This document shows, in pieces, positions 17,330 to 25,687 of a stretch of DNA of 64,000 nucleotides. Both the position numbers and the translations under genes were made by a program. Source of the stretch: Gemmatimonadota bacterium (GTDB lineage Bacteria > JAAXHH01). The notes below the pieces were generated by a model that worked only from the letters and a program-made list of their open reading frames with translations, did no database searches and was not told the origin of the DNA. The stretch covers positions 124,001 through 188,000 of the forward strand of contig VXMB01000007.1 of NCBI GenBank assembly GCA_009841265.1, in the 5' to 3' direction. How positions within the stretch are numbered: the stretch's first letter is position 1; each line of letters opens with the position of its first letter.

Positions 17330-18679
17330 ATGAACGACACATCGGATGCGGCGAAGGATTACGTCCTCCACACGGCCCAGGAACACAACGTCAAGATCAT
17401 CCAGTTGTGGTTTACGGATATTCTGGGTTTTCTGAAGAGTTTTTCCATCACCGTGGAGGAACTGGAAGACGCCCTGGAGGACGGCGAAGTCTTCGACGGC
17501 TCGTCCATCGAGGGATTCATCCGGCACAGCGAGGAGGACATGATCGCCATGCCGGATCCCAGCACGTTCCAGATCCTGCCGTGGCGCCCTGACGCCCGGA
17601 AGAGCGCCGTGGGCAGCATGTTCTGCGATATCCTCGAACCCGACGGCGCCAAGCCCTACGAGGGCGACCCCCGCCAGATCCTGAGAAGGAGCCTCCATCG
17701 CGCGGCCGAGCACGGGTTCACCTTCTACGTCCAGCCCGAACTGGAATACTACTACCTGAAGTCCAGCGAAGGCCCGCCCCAGCCCCTCGACCAGGGCGGT
17801 TACTTCGACTTGACGCCCCTGGACTGGGCGACGGACCTGCGGCGCGACACCGTGATGGCCCTCGAAGAGATCGGTATCGGCGTCGAGTTCAGCCACCACG
17901 AGGGCGGTCCCAGCCAGAGCGAGATCTCCCTGCGGTATACCGACGCCATGACCATGGCGGACTATACGATGGCCTACCGCCTCGTGGTGAAGGAAGTGGC
18001 CCTCCGGCACAACGTGTACGCCACCTTCATGCCCAAGCCCCACGCCGGTCACAACGGAAGCGGGATGCACATACACCTTTCGCTTTTCCGCGGCGACCAA
18101 AACGCCTTTTTCGACGAAGGCATGGAGTACCACCTGTCGGATACGGGCCGGTCCTTCGTCGCCGGGCTGATGCGCCACGCTCCCGAGACCATGCTGGTCA
18201 CGAATCAGTGGGTGAACTCGTACAAGAGGCTCATCGCCGGCTACGAGGCGCCGCTCTTCGTTTCGTGGGCGTTGCACAACCGGGCGGACATGATCCGGTT
18301 GCCTACCTACAACCCCTCGAAACACGAAGCCATGCGCGTGGAATACCGCGCCCCCGATCCATCATGCAACCCCTACCTGGCCTTTGCCGTCATCCTCTCC
18401 GCGGGCCTGGCGGGCATCGAAAACGGGTACGAACTCGGCCCGCCGGCGGAGGTCGACCTGTCCAGCATGTCCCAGGAGGAACGCCGGAAGCTGGGCATAC
18501 AGTCCCTGCCCAAAGACCTGAACGAGGCGATCAAACTGGCGGAAGGAAGCGAGTTGCTGGTGAATTGTCTCGGCGAAGAGGTCTTCGACAAGCTGATCGA
18601 GAACAAGCAGGAAGAGTGGGAACGCTACCGGTCGCAGGTCACCGACTACGAACTGAAAACCTACATGTCCCTGCTGTAG
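17330..18679 (+). CDS. glnA: glutamine synthetase type I
   Basis: A 449-residue GSI enzyme making glutamine from glutamate, ammonia and ATP in the cytoplasm. Signatures are DGSSIEGFIRHSEEDM, the metal and glutamate sites QPELEYYYL and HHEGGPSQSEI, the ATP-binding block KPHAGHNGSGMHIHLS and the glutamate-binding WVNSYKRLIAGYEAP. Length and lack of an insertion fit the GSI-alpha type. At the place where GSI-beta enzymes have the adenylylated Tyr, this protein reads VDLSSMSQEER with no Tyr, so control by adenylylation is unlikely. A tiny basic protein precedes it on the same strand, and an ACT-domain gene converges from downstream. Confidence 0.95.
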   Translation: MNDTSDAAKDYVLHTAQEHNVKIIQLWFTDILGFLKSFSITVEELEDALEDGEVFDGSSIEGFIRHSEEDMIAMPDPSTFQILPWRPDARKSAVGSMFCDILEPDGAKPYEGDPRQILRRSLHRAAEHGFTFYVQPELEYYYLKSSEGPPQPLDQGGYFDLTPLDWATDLRRDTVMALEEIGIGVEFSHHEGGPSQSEISLRYTDAMTMADYTMAYRLVVKEVALRHNVYATFMPKPHAGHNGSGMHIHLSLFRGDQNAFFDEGMEYHLSDTGRSFVAGLMRHAPETMLVTNQWVNSYKRLIAGYEAPLFVSWALHNRADMIRLPTYNPSKHEAMRVEYRAPDPSCNPYLAFAVILSAGLAGIENGYELGPPAEVDLSSMSQEERRKLGIQSLPKDLNEAIKLAEGSELLVNCLGEEVFDKLIENKQEEWERYRSQVTDYELKTYMSLL

Positions 18680-18682
18680 CTT

Positions 18683-19090
18683 TTATTCAAGTCCTGCCCC
18701 ACCCACAAGTTCCTCGGCGAGTACCCGACGGGCGGCTTCCGGATCATCCGCGACCAACGCCACCAGGCTTCGTTCACCGGCCCGTTCGACGATCCGCAGG
18801 CTGCGGATGCCGATCCTGGCGTCCGCCAGGCGCCTGGCCACTTCCGCCAACGCGCCGGGCCGGTTTTCCAGGTCCAGCACAAGGGCGTCCTCGGTAACCG
18901 CGCGGTACCCCTCATCCCTCAGTATCCTGAGCGCGGCGTCATAGCGGTCCACGCGCAATACGATGATGCCGCTCTCCCCCACCACGCGGGCCTCAATGAA
19001 TTCGATGTTGATCCGGGCACGGGCGAGCGATTCGGAGACGGCCGCCAGGGTGCCGGGAGGTTCTTTTACCGGGATGATGATTTCATTCAT
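18683..19090 (-). CDS. tandem ACT-domain protein
   Basis: A 135-residue protein made of two ACT domains. The first (residues 1-65) has VKEPPGTLAAVSESLARARINIEF; the second (about 70-125) has LENRPGALAEVARRLADARIGI. Each has the Pro-Gly turn that forms an amino-acid-binding site. Stand-alone double-ACT proteins of this size usually sense amino acids; there is no catalytic or DNA-binding domain. Its ATG overlaps the stop of the upstream PLP decarboxylase by 4 bp, which points to a regulator of that enzyme or a sensor of its substrate. Confidence 0.85.
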   Translation of the reverse strand: MNEIIIPVKEPPGTLAAVSESLARARINIEFIEARVVGESGIIVLRVDRYDAALRILRDEGYRAVTEDALVLDLENRPGALAEVARRLADARIGIRSLRIVERAGERSLVALVADDPEAARRVLAEELVGGAGLE

Positions 19091-20253
19091 GCGGTTTTCT
19101 CGGTCTCTCGCTGCATATCGTCGATGAACTCCTCAAGCGTTTCCCAGGAAACGCCGGGCAATGCTATGAGGTGCACTATGTCGCCGGAACCGGCAAGCAC
19201 CCATTTGTCCATTATGACCTTCGGCGGCCGGGGAAAGACGACCGTGACCGAGTATGGATTACGCCAGGCCTTCACGCCGATCTCGTTCAGCGCCTTCTCC
19301 GCATAGGCCGCTTTTTGCAGGGACTCGCCGACCAGGTCTCGAAACCCGTCGTCGCCTTGCAGGCGCAGGGCATACCAGAGCATCAGGGGTGTAATCGCGT
19401 TTCTGGATCCGCTTATGGTGGTATCGAGCGCGCCCACGTATTCGACGGAACGGGAAATACGTTCCATGTGGGTCTTCCTTACCATGGCCACGCCGCACGG
19501 CAGGGGAGATCCGATCATCTTGTGCCCCGAAATGGAAATGCTGTCGGCGCCATCGCCGAAGTGCCAGGGAGGCGGATCGTCCACGAACGGCAGGATCATG
19601 CCCGAAAAGGCCGCGTCGACATGGATGTACGCGTTCGGCGTGCATTGTCTTTCAAGGACTTCCCGAATGCGGTCCAGCCGGTCGATGGCGCCGGTCATCG
19701 TCGTTCCGGCATTGGCGAACACGATAGGCGGCACGTCGCGGTGGATCCGGATGCTCTCCTCCAGGTCCCGGTAGTCCATTTCACCGGTATGGCCGCTTCG
19801 TATCATAATATTGCGCGTATGTTGCAGCCTTAGTATCTTGCTGACGCTGTAATGCGTATCCTCGGAGAAATAGACGATGCCGTCCGGATAGATTTCCCGG
19901 GCGAGATAGAGGCCGTACATGTTCCCCTCCGTCCCGCCGTTGGTAACGTAGCCCCAGCAATCTTCGTTGCCGATCCCCGTCAGGCGGGCAAAGGTCATGA
20001 TCACCTCGCGTTCGAAGTCGTGGGTGTTCATGCGGAAGTTGCTGCCCGAAAACGGATCGCCCAGGTTGTTGACGGCAAACTCCATGAAACGGAAGAGCGG
20101 GGCGAAATCGAACCGGTGATTGCACGGATAGCCGATGGAGACCTTCCTGAGGGAGGTCAGTCGCTCGTAGAGCGCATCCAGCCTTGCCGTGCTTCGCTCG
20201 TCGAGAACGGCCGACTCGGCAACCGGGTCAGGGTATGCAGGTCGCGTGGTCAT
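19087..20253 (-). CDS. PLP-dependent group II decarboxylase, histidine-decarboxylase-like
   Basis: A 388-residue aminotransferase-fold decarboxylase. The N-terminal region YPCNHRFDFAPLFRFMEF, the acidic motif HVDAAFSGM and the PLP lysine Lys245 in SISGHKMIGSPLPCG are very like Gram-negative histidine decarboxylases (Hdc), with close relatives among plant serine decarboxylases. The expected reaction is release of CO2 from histidine or a related amino acid, giving an amine. The ATG at 20253 is preferred to an upstream TTG. The stop overlaps a double-ACT gene, suggesting feedback by an amino acid. The divergently oriented acyltransferase-like gene starts about 110 bp away. Confidence 0.8.
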   Translation of the reverse strand: MTTRPAYPDPVAESAVLDERSTARLDALYERLTSLRKVSIGYPCNHRFDFAPLFRFMEFAVNNLGDPFSGSNFRMNTHDFEREVIMTFARLTGIGNEDCWGYVTNGGTEGNMYGLYLAREIYPDGIVYFSEDTHYSVSKILRLQHTRNIMIRSGHTGEMDYRDLEESIRIHRDVPPIVFANAGTTMTGAIDRLDRIREVLERQCTPNAYIHVDAAFSGMILPFVDDPPPWHFGDGADSISISGHKMIGSPLPCGVAMVRKTHMERISRSVEYVGALDTTISGSRNAITPLMLWYALRLQGDDGFRDLVGESLQKAAYAEKALNEIGVKAWRNPYSVTVVFPRPPKVIMDKWVLAGSGDIVHLIALPGVSWETLEEFIDDMQRETEKTA

Positions 20254-20362
20254 AACGTGTAATCTACACAAAAACAGATCAGGGAGTCAGGAAATCTCGA
20301 ATAGCCGAACGGTACAAGATACGGGGGAGGCCGGCACACCGCTGATCACAGACGCCAACCGC

Positions 20363-21628
20363 ATGGCGGCCATCGACTGGATGCGCGGCCTCGTCATGGT
20401 CCTGATGGCCGTCGACCACGCCAGCCTGGCGTTCAACGGCGGCCGGCTCGGCGACGATTCGTGGTACGCCGATGAGACGGGGTCTACGCTCCCCGCCGCC
20501 CAGTTCTTCACACGCTGGATTACCCACCTGTGCGCGCCGACCTTCGTCTTCCTGGCCGGGACGGCGCTGGCCCTGAGCTTCGAGCGGCGCCGTATTGCCG
20601 GGGCCCGTGACCGCGACCTGGACCGGCACCTGTTCAAACGGGCGCTCGTCATCCTTGCTTTCGAACTGCTGTGGTGGTCTCCTTTCAGCCTCCAGGTCCT
20701 GTTTGCCATCGCCATGGGGCTGATCTGCATGATCCCCTTGCGGCGCCTGTCCACCCGCACGCTGCTGATCGCCGCGCTTTCAATCCTGTTCCTGCACGAA
20801 GCCGTGTTCTGGGGCATCATGCACCTGGGTGGCATTACGGCCGACATGATTCGCGAGGTGACGAAGATGCCGATGCCGGACGGGGAATTCGATCAGGAAG
20901 CGATGAACGAGGCGGCCGCCCAGGTCCGCAACCTGGGCTGGATGAGCGTTTTCAACCCATTTTTTCATCCGGGGCTGCTTGTCAAGATCGGCCCCATACC
21001 CCTGTGGGTGCAGTATCCCTTCGTGCCCTGGCTGGGGATGATGATCCTGGGCTGGCTGCTGGGACGCTTTCTGGTGCAACAATCGATTGCCCCTGCGCCG
21101 TCGCCCAATGTTTCAAGTGGCTCGACCGTCGATGCGCGCGCAGGCGCGCCACGGTCCTCGATGCCGGTCGAACGCCTGCTGGTCATCGCGGGGCTTCTGG
21201 CGCTGGGCCTGTTTGTGCTGTTCCGCGCCTGGAACGGCTATGGCAACATGCTGCTCCTTCGCGAGGACTTTTCCCTGGTGCAGTGGCTTTATGTCAGCAA
21301 ATACCCGCCAAGCCTGACCTTCGCCCTGCTGGAATTGGGTCTGATGGCCCTGGTACTGTCCGGATTCTTCCGGTACCAGCGCAATCTGAAGAGTCCGATC
21401 CGAAACCGGAATCCCCTGCTGGTGTTCGGCCAGACCGCCTTCTTCTTCTACCTGATTCATATGCACATCCTGATCTTCAGCGGGCTGGCCCTGGGTATGT
21501 TCATGCAGCAAGGACTGGGCGCCGCCTACCTGGCCGCCCTGGGGGTGCTGATCCTGCTCTATCCGGTGTGCCTGTGGTTCCGCCGTTTCAAAGCCCGCCG
21601 CCCCAAAGGCTGGGTGAGGTATATCTAG
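20363..21628 (+). CDS. DUF1624/heparan-alpha-glucosaminide acetyltransferase-like membrane protein
   Basis: A 421-residue polytopic membrane protein. It opens MAAIDWMRGLVMVLMAVDHA, the signature of the DUF1624 and acyltransferase-3-like superfamily in which an RG-x-DH element lies in helix 1. About ten hydrophobic helices follow, with conserved-looking segments HLCAPTFVFLAGTALALSF and FFYLIHMHILI. Relatives transfer acyl groups across the membrane to glycans. A hydrophilic loop with low-complexity sequence lies around residues 245-275. ATG at 20363 leaves no N-terminal extension; an upstream non-ATG start is possible because GGGGGAGG lies about 40 bp before it. Confidence 0.8.
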   Translation: MAAIDWMRGLVMVLMAVDHASLAFNGGRLGDDSWYADETGSTLPAAQFFTRWITHLCAPTFVFLAGTALALSFERRRIAGARDRDLDRHLFKRALVILAFELLWWSPFSLQVLFAIAMGLICMIPLRRLSTRTLLIAALSILFLHEAVFWGIMHLGGITADMIREVTKMPMPDGEFDQEAMNEAAAQVRNLGWMSVFNPFFHPGLLVKIGPIPLWVQYPFVPWLGMMILGWLLGRFLVQQSIAPAPSPNVSSGSTVDARAGAPRSSMPVERLLVIAGLLALGLFVLFRAWNGYGNMLLLREDFSLVQWLYVSKYPPSLTFALLELGLMALVLSGFFRYQRNLKSPIRNRNPLLVFGQTAFFFYLIHMHILIFSGLALGMFMQQGLGAAYLAALGVLILLYPVCLWFRRFKARRPKGWVRYI

Positions 21629-21677
21629 CCAGGGCTCGCAAGCTGTTCCCGACGCACATAACACGTGCCCATCCGCT

Positions 21678-21869
21678 TCAGTCTGGCGTAAGTCGGAGCA
21701 GTATCTTCTCGATGGAATCCTGAATACTGTTGATGGATTCCTTGATTTCCGCGAGCGTGCTTTCAACAGAAGCTTTGAATGAATTGATTCTGCCGATCCA
21801 TATGCCTATGCTGACAAGACTGCCCATCCCGGCCAAAAGTACTGCGTATGTGATTGGGTTTTCCCACAT
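21678..21869 (-). CDS. small membrane-anchored coiled-coil protein
   Basis: A 63-residue protein with one N-terminal transmembrane helix (AVLLAGMGSLVSIGIWIG) followed by a heptad-patterned helix (ASVESTLAEIKESINSIQD, ending SIEKILLRLTPD). This layout is seen in small phage-holin-associated (XhlA-like) and membrane-anchored coiled-coil proteins, but there are no phage genes nearby. The start ATG at 21869 follows TAGGAG. Its partner may be the larger coiled-coil protein immediately upstream on the same strand. Confidence 0.65.
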   Translation of the reverse strand: MWENPITYAVLLAGMGSLVSIGIWIGRINSFKASVESTLAEIKESINSIQDSIEKILLRLTPD

Positions 21870-21972
21870 GACGTACTCCTATTGTGCGAACTGCGAGTAA
21901 GCTTGATGTCTTCGATCTTCTGTGTGCTCCCCAAGACACGATGACGTCGGCGCGGCATTCCTTCTGACTCGA

Positions 21973-22284
21973 TCAACCGCGGCCGCTCATCTCTCGCAGC
22001 GTTTCCTTGATCTCCCCGATGTCGTTTCGGATCTCCCCGATGTCGTTTCGGATCTCCCCGATGTCGTTTCGGATCTCCCCGATGTCGGATTCAACACATT
22101 CAAAGCGCTGATTGACGTCCGTTCGGAACTCCTTCATCTCCGTACGGATGCCTTTGATGTCGGATTCAACACGTTCAAAGCGCTGTTTGGTTTCCTTTCT
22201 TGATGAAAGTACAACTTCTTTAAGAACATCTATAGAGCGCAATATCTGTTCTTCCGTGTTCGTATCCGAGATACCTTTCAACAT
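21973..22284 (-). CDS. coiled-coil protein with tandem heptad repeats
   Basis: A 103-residue, highly charged helical protein beginning MLKGISDTNTEEQILRSID, without signal or membrane segment. Its C-terminal half contains four repeats of RNDIGEI (7 residues, two helical turns) encoded by 21-bp DNA repeats, preceded by two versions of FERVESDI. It is predicted to form a long coiled coil, probably oligomeric. The ATG at 22284 has a strong AGGAGG ribosome site. The ORF extends 33 codons further upstream, but that part is not needed. Function unknown. Confidence 0.7.
   Translation of the reverse strand: MLKGISDTNTEEQILRSIDVLKEVVLSSRKETKQRFERVESDIKGIRTEMKEFRTDVNQRFECVESDIGEIRNDIGEIRNDIGEIRNDIGEIKETLREMSGRG
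22018..22080. repeat. 21-bp tandem repeat, three perfect copies
   Basis: Unit GATGTCGTTTCGGATCTCCC plus one C, at 22018, 22039 and 22060, with part-copies on both sides. It is in frame in the coiled-coil gene and encodes the RNDIGEI heptad. Perfect identity suggests recent slippage or expansion. Confidence 0.95.
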
Positions 22285-22620
22285 GACCCCCTCCTTATGC
22301 AACTGAATGAACCGACTGGTTATACAGCATACACGAATGATACGGGATCGGGTACCGGCCATGATGGAGATTCCGCGCGGCACAATACACGTCCCATGTC
22401 CTAAAGGGAATAGTCAGAATTGAAAGGGGGATATCGTGGTTTTTTTGAGAGAGAGGGGGAGGTATTGGATTACCGTCGTTGAAAAACGAATCCGAGCGTG
22501 TTGGTTGTTTAGTACCGTACAAAAACCAAATAAAGAACCCCTCTGTCGCCTGGTACCTTTGATGAAAGGTCGTCGGACGTCAGCGGGGTTAAGGGGAATA
22601 CAAAAAAAAATGCGACTACA
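22285..22620. other. gene-free gap
   Basis: No convincing gene lies between the coiled-coil gene and the stop of the collagen-like protease. Short open frames here lack ribosome sites. A run of nine A residues lies at about 22601-22609, just downstream of the protease stop, with no obvious hairpin. Confidence 0.5.
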
Positions 22621-23697
22621 TTAAGGCAATACAGTCTGCCCGTTCCAGTTTAAAGGGAACGGTTGATATGTATCGTGAGGATAGTCTCGTGTAGGTAGTC
22701 GCCGCATAAAGACGTTCTTTCTACTGATTGTTATTCTTGGTGATGTCCCGCTACTTCCCAATTCTACAAGACGCCATACGTCATCTACACGGATACCAAA
22801 TCCAATGTTTCCCGTTGGAATACGTTGTGGCCGACCAGTGCGTTGATCGAACACGAGTCGTTCCGTACCAGCGTTGTTTACAGCGATGATAAACCCCTCA
22901 TGATCGAAGATGAAGCTACCACTTGTGCCACCAGACAGATCTAGGTTGTGCTGAACAACGCGGCTATTGTCAGCGGTGGGACGCTCTGTTCCGTATGGCC
23001 TAAAAGCACTGATGGTACCGTCCTTGAATGTGGCTATGGGAAACGATGTAAATGGATCGGCGACCTCCCCCGGGAATCCTATTGTGCCTATTGGTTGTCC
23101 AACCCGTAGATTACGTGCTTGGTTACGTGGTAGAAAAGAAGGAACTCGTCCAAAATCGGCTTCAACGATAAATACTGCCACATCAGGAGAATCCACTGTG
23201 CCATCATATTCAGGATGTTCAATGAATGTGTTCAAAGCGTACGAATCCGATCCGCCGATTTCGGTGCCTGTTTTCACCGCAAATGGTTTTGGGTTTAAGT
23301 GCCTCACGCTGCGAAGACCTTCGATAAGTCCCCTTACAACATGGGCGTTGGTCCAAATAACATTATTAAAGTGAGCATTAAAACCGGACCCTACAACGAA
23401 ATTGAATCCAAGCACTTGATAGCCGATGGCATAAGTCGCATCGTTTAACTGCCCTTCCTCAATCACATCCGCCCAATTCAATGGTTCGCCCGCTGGCCCC
23501 CGCGGACCTTGCAATCCCCGCGGGCCTTGGGCACCGGTCTGTCCAGGTTCGCCTGCCGGCCCCTGTGGTCCTGTGGATCCTGTCCCTCCCTGTGGTCCTG
23601 CGGGCCCTCTCGATCCTGCAGGCCCTGTCGGCCCTGGTTTTCCTTCGCAAGCGAGCAGTGCAAAGCAGATAATCACTGCGCCAAAACGGGATATCAT
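22621..23697 (-). CDS. lipoprotein with collagen-like stalk and trypsin-like protease domain
   Basis: A 358-residue surface protein. A lipoprotein signal ends at LLAC (Cys17). Residues 19-72 are 18 uninterrupted collagen-type Gly-X-Y triplets ([15 protein letters not shown] and so on). Residues about 90-300 are a trypsin-like fold with His119 (WTNAHVV), Asp172 (SPDVAVF) and Ser259 (SGGTSGSF), so the catalytic triad appears intact. The stalk could form a trimer that holds the protease away from the membrane. The start ATG at 23697 has AAGGA upstream. It lies in an AT-richer segment next to another lipoprotein gene transcribed in the same direction. Confidence 0.85.
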   Translation of the reverse strand: MISRFGAVIICFALLACEGKPGPTGPAGSRGPAGPQGGTGSTGPQGPAGEPGQTGAQGPRGLQGPRGPAGEPLNWADVIEEGQLNDATYAIGYQVLGFNFVVGSGFNAHFNNVIWTNAHVVRGLIEGLRSVRHLNPKPFAVKTGTEIGGSDSYALNTFIEHPEYDGTVDSPDVAVFIVEADFGRVPSFLPRNQARNLRVGQPIGTIGFPGEVADPFTSFPIATFKDGTISAFRPYGTERPTADNSRVVQHNLDLSGGTSGSFIFDHEGFIIAVNNAGTERLVFDQRTGRPQRIPTGNIGFGIRVDDVWRLVELGSSGTSPRITISRKNVFMRRLPTRDYPHDTYQPFPLNWNGQTVLP

Positions 23698-23750
23698 AGA
23701 TTCTATCCTTCCGAAAGTTCAAAGTGGTGAATGCACCCTATTAGTCCGTT

Positions 23751-24260
23751 TTATTTGACGGGTATCACCTGAATCTTGACTTCAGGAATGGTTGAATCGA
23801 TTTCAAATACGCCGGTCTGCTCCATGCTTTTTATTGCAATTTCAATTCTAGCTGGACCAACAGTCCTGGAACTCATTTTGCTTAACGACACCGTGACGGC
23901 TTCGGGTTTGAGATTGTTCCAAGCACCAGTGGCAGCGTCCACGACTACCCCAATCAAACCTGTAAACAAGACGTCCAACACGAGATAACTACCGCTCAAA
24001 TGCTTCGTAATCTGAATCTGAGCAGATTCATAACCATCTTTTGAAAACTTCAGAATGTAGTCATTCTTACGTTCTAATTCTAAAGTGGTGGGAGACGTAT
24101 ACGAGAAACCACCGACATCTATTGAAACGGCATTGGGTGATGTTTGAACGGGGATCGTCTGCCTAGTCCCCTGCATAATTGCTCCACAACCAGTATTCAA
24201 TACTGAGACCAGCGCGATACAGGCAATTCCGAATCGAAGAGTACCACTTATCAAATCCAT
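23751..24260 (-). CDS. lipoprotein, possible PEGA-like domain
   Basis: A 169-residue protein. The signal sequence FGIACIALVSVLNTGC ends in a lipobox Cys at residue 25. The following segment, PVQTSPNAVSIDVGGFSY then LELERKNDYILKFSKDGYE, resembles a PEGA-type beta domain (surface-layer associated). A hydrophobic stretch VLDVLFTGLIGVVVDAATG follows, as in several lipoproteins of this shape. ATG at 24260 has GGGAG 6 bp upstream; the longer open frame adds an unlikely 22 residues. It precedes the collagen-like protease on the same strand (53-bp gap), so the two may be cotranscribed. Confidence 0.7.
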   Translation of the reverse strand: MDLISGTLRFGIACIALVSVLNTGCGAIMQGTRQTIPVQTSPNAVSIDVGGFSYTSPTTLELERKNDYILKFSKDGYESAQIQITKHLSGSYLVLDVLFTGLIGVVVDAATGAWNNLKPEAVTVSLSKMSSRTVGPARIEIAIKSMEQTGVFEIDSTIPEVKIQVIPVK

Positions 24261-24590
24261 ACCAATCTCCCTTAGAACCGAACTGATAATGAGAAAAAGT
24301 GAAAGATTATGAAGTCCAATCCTCAATCATTGGATCGTTTATAAAACACCGATCGACAGTGTTTAAATCAGTGGTACAAATAAATCCACAATAGTAAATA
24401 AAACCAATGATAAGAAAATAGTACAAACAGTTATATTAGTAGTGAATAAAAATACGTCAAGGAGTAAAAACGCGATTCAAACAAGCCTTAGAAACCTAGG
24501 CTGGAATGGTGGAATAAAGCGTGGACGCGAAGGTACATTTCGCGTATCAAGCGGGATGTTTGAAGGACTGTCTGAGGTAATCCCGCAGTC
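24261..24590. other. AT-rich intergenic region
   Basis: This stretch separates the end of the cytochrome oxidase operon from the start of the lipoprotein gene. It is distinctly AT-rich, especially 24330-24470, and probably holds the promoter of the lipoprotein-protease pair and the 3' end of the respiratory operon. No strong hairpin or gene is visible. Confidence 0.5.
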
Positions 24591-24968
24591 TTACCAGCCC
24601 GCGGGATTGTCCTGCCAGGTGCGGCCGATGTAGTCGAAGAAGGTGATGATGAGAAGGATCAGCAGCCAGAAGATGGCGGCGGCGGCGGCGAGCTTGGTCT
24701 GGCCGGGGCTGAACTTCAGGTGCATGAAGTACAGGATCACCAGGATCGCCTTGACACTGGCGATGAACATGGCCACAGGCGTGTTGAGAAAGCCCATTTC
24801 CAGGGTGGCCGCCCACACCGTCAAGGCGGTGAGGACCAGCAGCGCCGTGAAGATGGTCAGGTAGTTGGCCGAGGTGGCGATGTGGGGGCCGTGGTGGTCC
24901 CCGTGGCCGCCGCCTTCGGCTTGATGTCCGCCTTCGGCTTGATGGTCGTGTTCTGCGCGTTCAGTCAT
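24591..24968 (-). CDS. cytochrome c oxidase subunit IV (small subunit)
   Basis: A 125-residue membrane protein. A His/Glu-rich hydrophilic N-terminus (HDHQAEGGHQAEGGGHGDHH) is followed by three transmembrane helices: YLTIFTALLVLTALTVWAA, FIASVKAILVILYFMHLKF and IFWLLILLIITFFDYIG. The VKAILVILYFMHLKF segment is diagnostic of prokaryotic subunit IV (CtaF/CyoD-like). It helps assemble or stabilise the oxidase. It is the last gene of the respiratory operon, 10 bp after subunit III. ATG at 24968 is used; the open frame extends upstream into subunit III. Confidence 0.85.
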   Translation of the reverse strand: MTERAEHDHQAEGGHQAEGGGHGDHHGPHIATSANYLTIFTALLVLTALTVWAATLEMGFLNTPVAMFIASVKAILVILYFMHLKFSPGQTKLAAAAAIFWLLILLIITFFDYIGRTWQDNPAGW

Positions 24969-24978
24969 GGTATGATTC

Positions 24979-25674
24979 CTATACAGCCAGTCCGCCGATG
25001 AGGTACAGCAGCGGGAAGAGGAAGATCCAGACCAGGTCGACAAAGTGCCAGTACAGGCCGAAATTTTCGATCGGCGCGTAGTACTCGGGGGTGAACTTGT
25101 CCTGCCAGACGCGGATCAGCAGCCAGACGATGAGCACGAGCCCAATGAGGACGTGCAGGCCGTGCGTTCCGGTCATACAGAAGTAGAAGCCGTAGAACAG
25201 CTGTATGGTCTGCCCGTCGCCCAGGCCGGTCCACAGGAAATTGTATCCAGGGATCAGGCCGTCGTGCAGCTTATGGGAATACTCGATGTACTTGTTCACC
25301 ATGAACACGAGGCCGAGTACAAGCGTCAGCACCAGGAAGATCAGGATGTGGTTCTTCTTGCCGAGCTGGGCCGCCCGGACGGCGAAGGCCATGGTGACGC
25401 TGCTTGTGATCAGGGCGACGGTGTTCAGGCCGCCCAGGAAGACGTCGAGATTCTGGCTTCCTATGACGAAGGATTCGTAATACTCGCTCCGGTAGATCGA
25501 ATATCCCAGGAAGAACCCGCCGAAGAACATGACCTCCGTCAGCAGGAACAGCCACATCCCCAGGCTCGCGGCATCGTTCTGCTGGTCCATGTCGTCGAAC
25601 TGATGACGCATGTATTCCGGATGCGCGGCGTGTTCATCGTGGCCGTGGGCGGCCGCTTCCGTACTGACTGACAC
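24979..25674 (-). CDS. ctaE: cytochrome c oxidase subunit III
   Basis: A 231-residue inner-membrane subunit with five to six helices. Family motifs are [15 protein letters not shown] near residue 42, [15 protein letters not shown] near residue 173 and [18 protein letters not shown] near the C-terminus. The His-rich N-terminal tail is soluble. It supports proton pumping and stability of subunit I. The start is GTG at 25674 with AAGGAG 8 bp upstream. It is followed within 10 bp by subunit IV. Confidence 0.92.
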   Translation of the reverse strand: MSVSTEAAAHGHDEHAAHPEYMRHQFDDMDQQNDAASLGMWLFLLTEVMFFGGFFLGYSIYRSEYYESFVIGSQNLDVFLGGLNTVALITSSVTMAFAVRAAQLGKKNHILIFLVLTLVLGLVFMVNKYIEYSHKLHDGLIPGYNFLWTGLGDGQTIQLFYGFYFCMTGTHGLHVLIGLVLIVWLLIRVWQDKFTPEYYAPIENFGLYWHFVDLVWIFLFPLLYLIGGLAV

Positions 25675-25687
25675 GATCTTGCTCCTT

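Noticed and set aside
22018..22080. CRISPR-like array
   Set aside because: Units are contiguous without spacers and code in frame for a heptad repeat.
21678..22284. prophage holin/XhlA-type lysis cassette
   Set aside because: The small coiled-coil proteins resemble such parts in layout, but no endolysin, structural phage gene or integrase lies nearby.
24442..24633. 63-codon plus-strand ORF
   Set aside because: It lacks a ribosome site, overlaps the 3' end of cytochrome oxidase subunit IV on the other strand and has no protein-like character.
24591..24640. rho-independent terminator at the end of the respiratory operon
   Set aside because: Only a five-base stem with a 15-base loop can be drawn, and no U-run follows.
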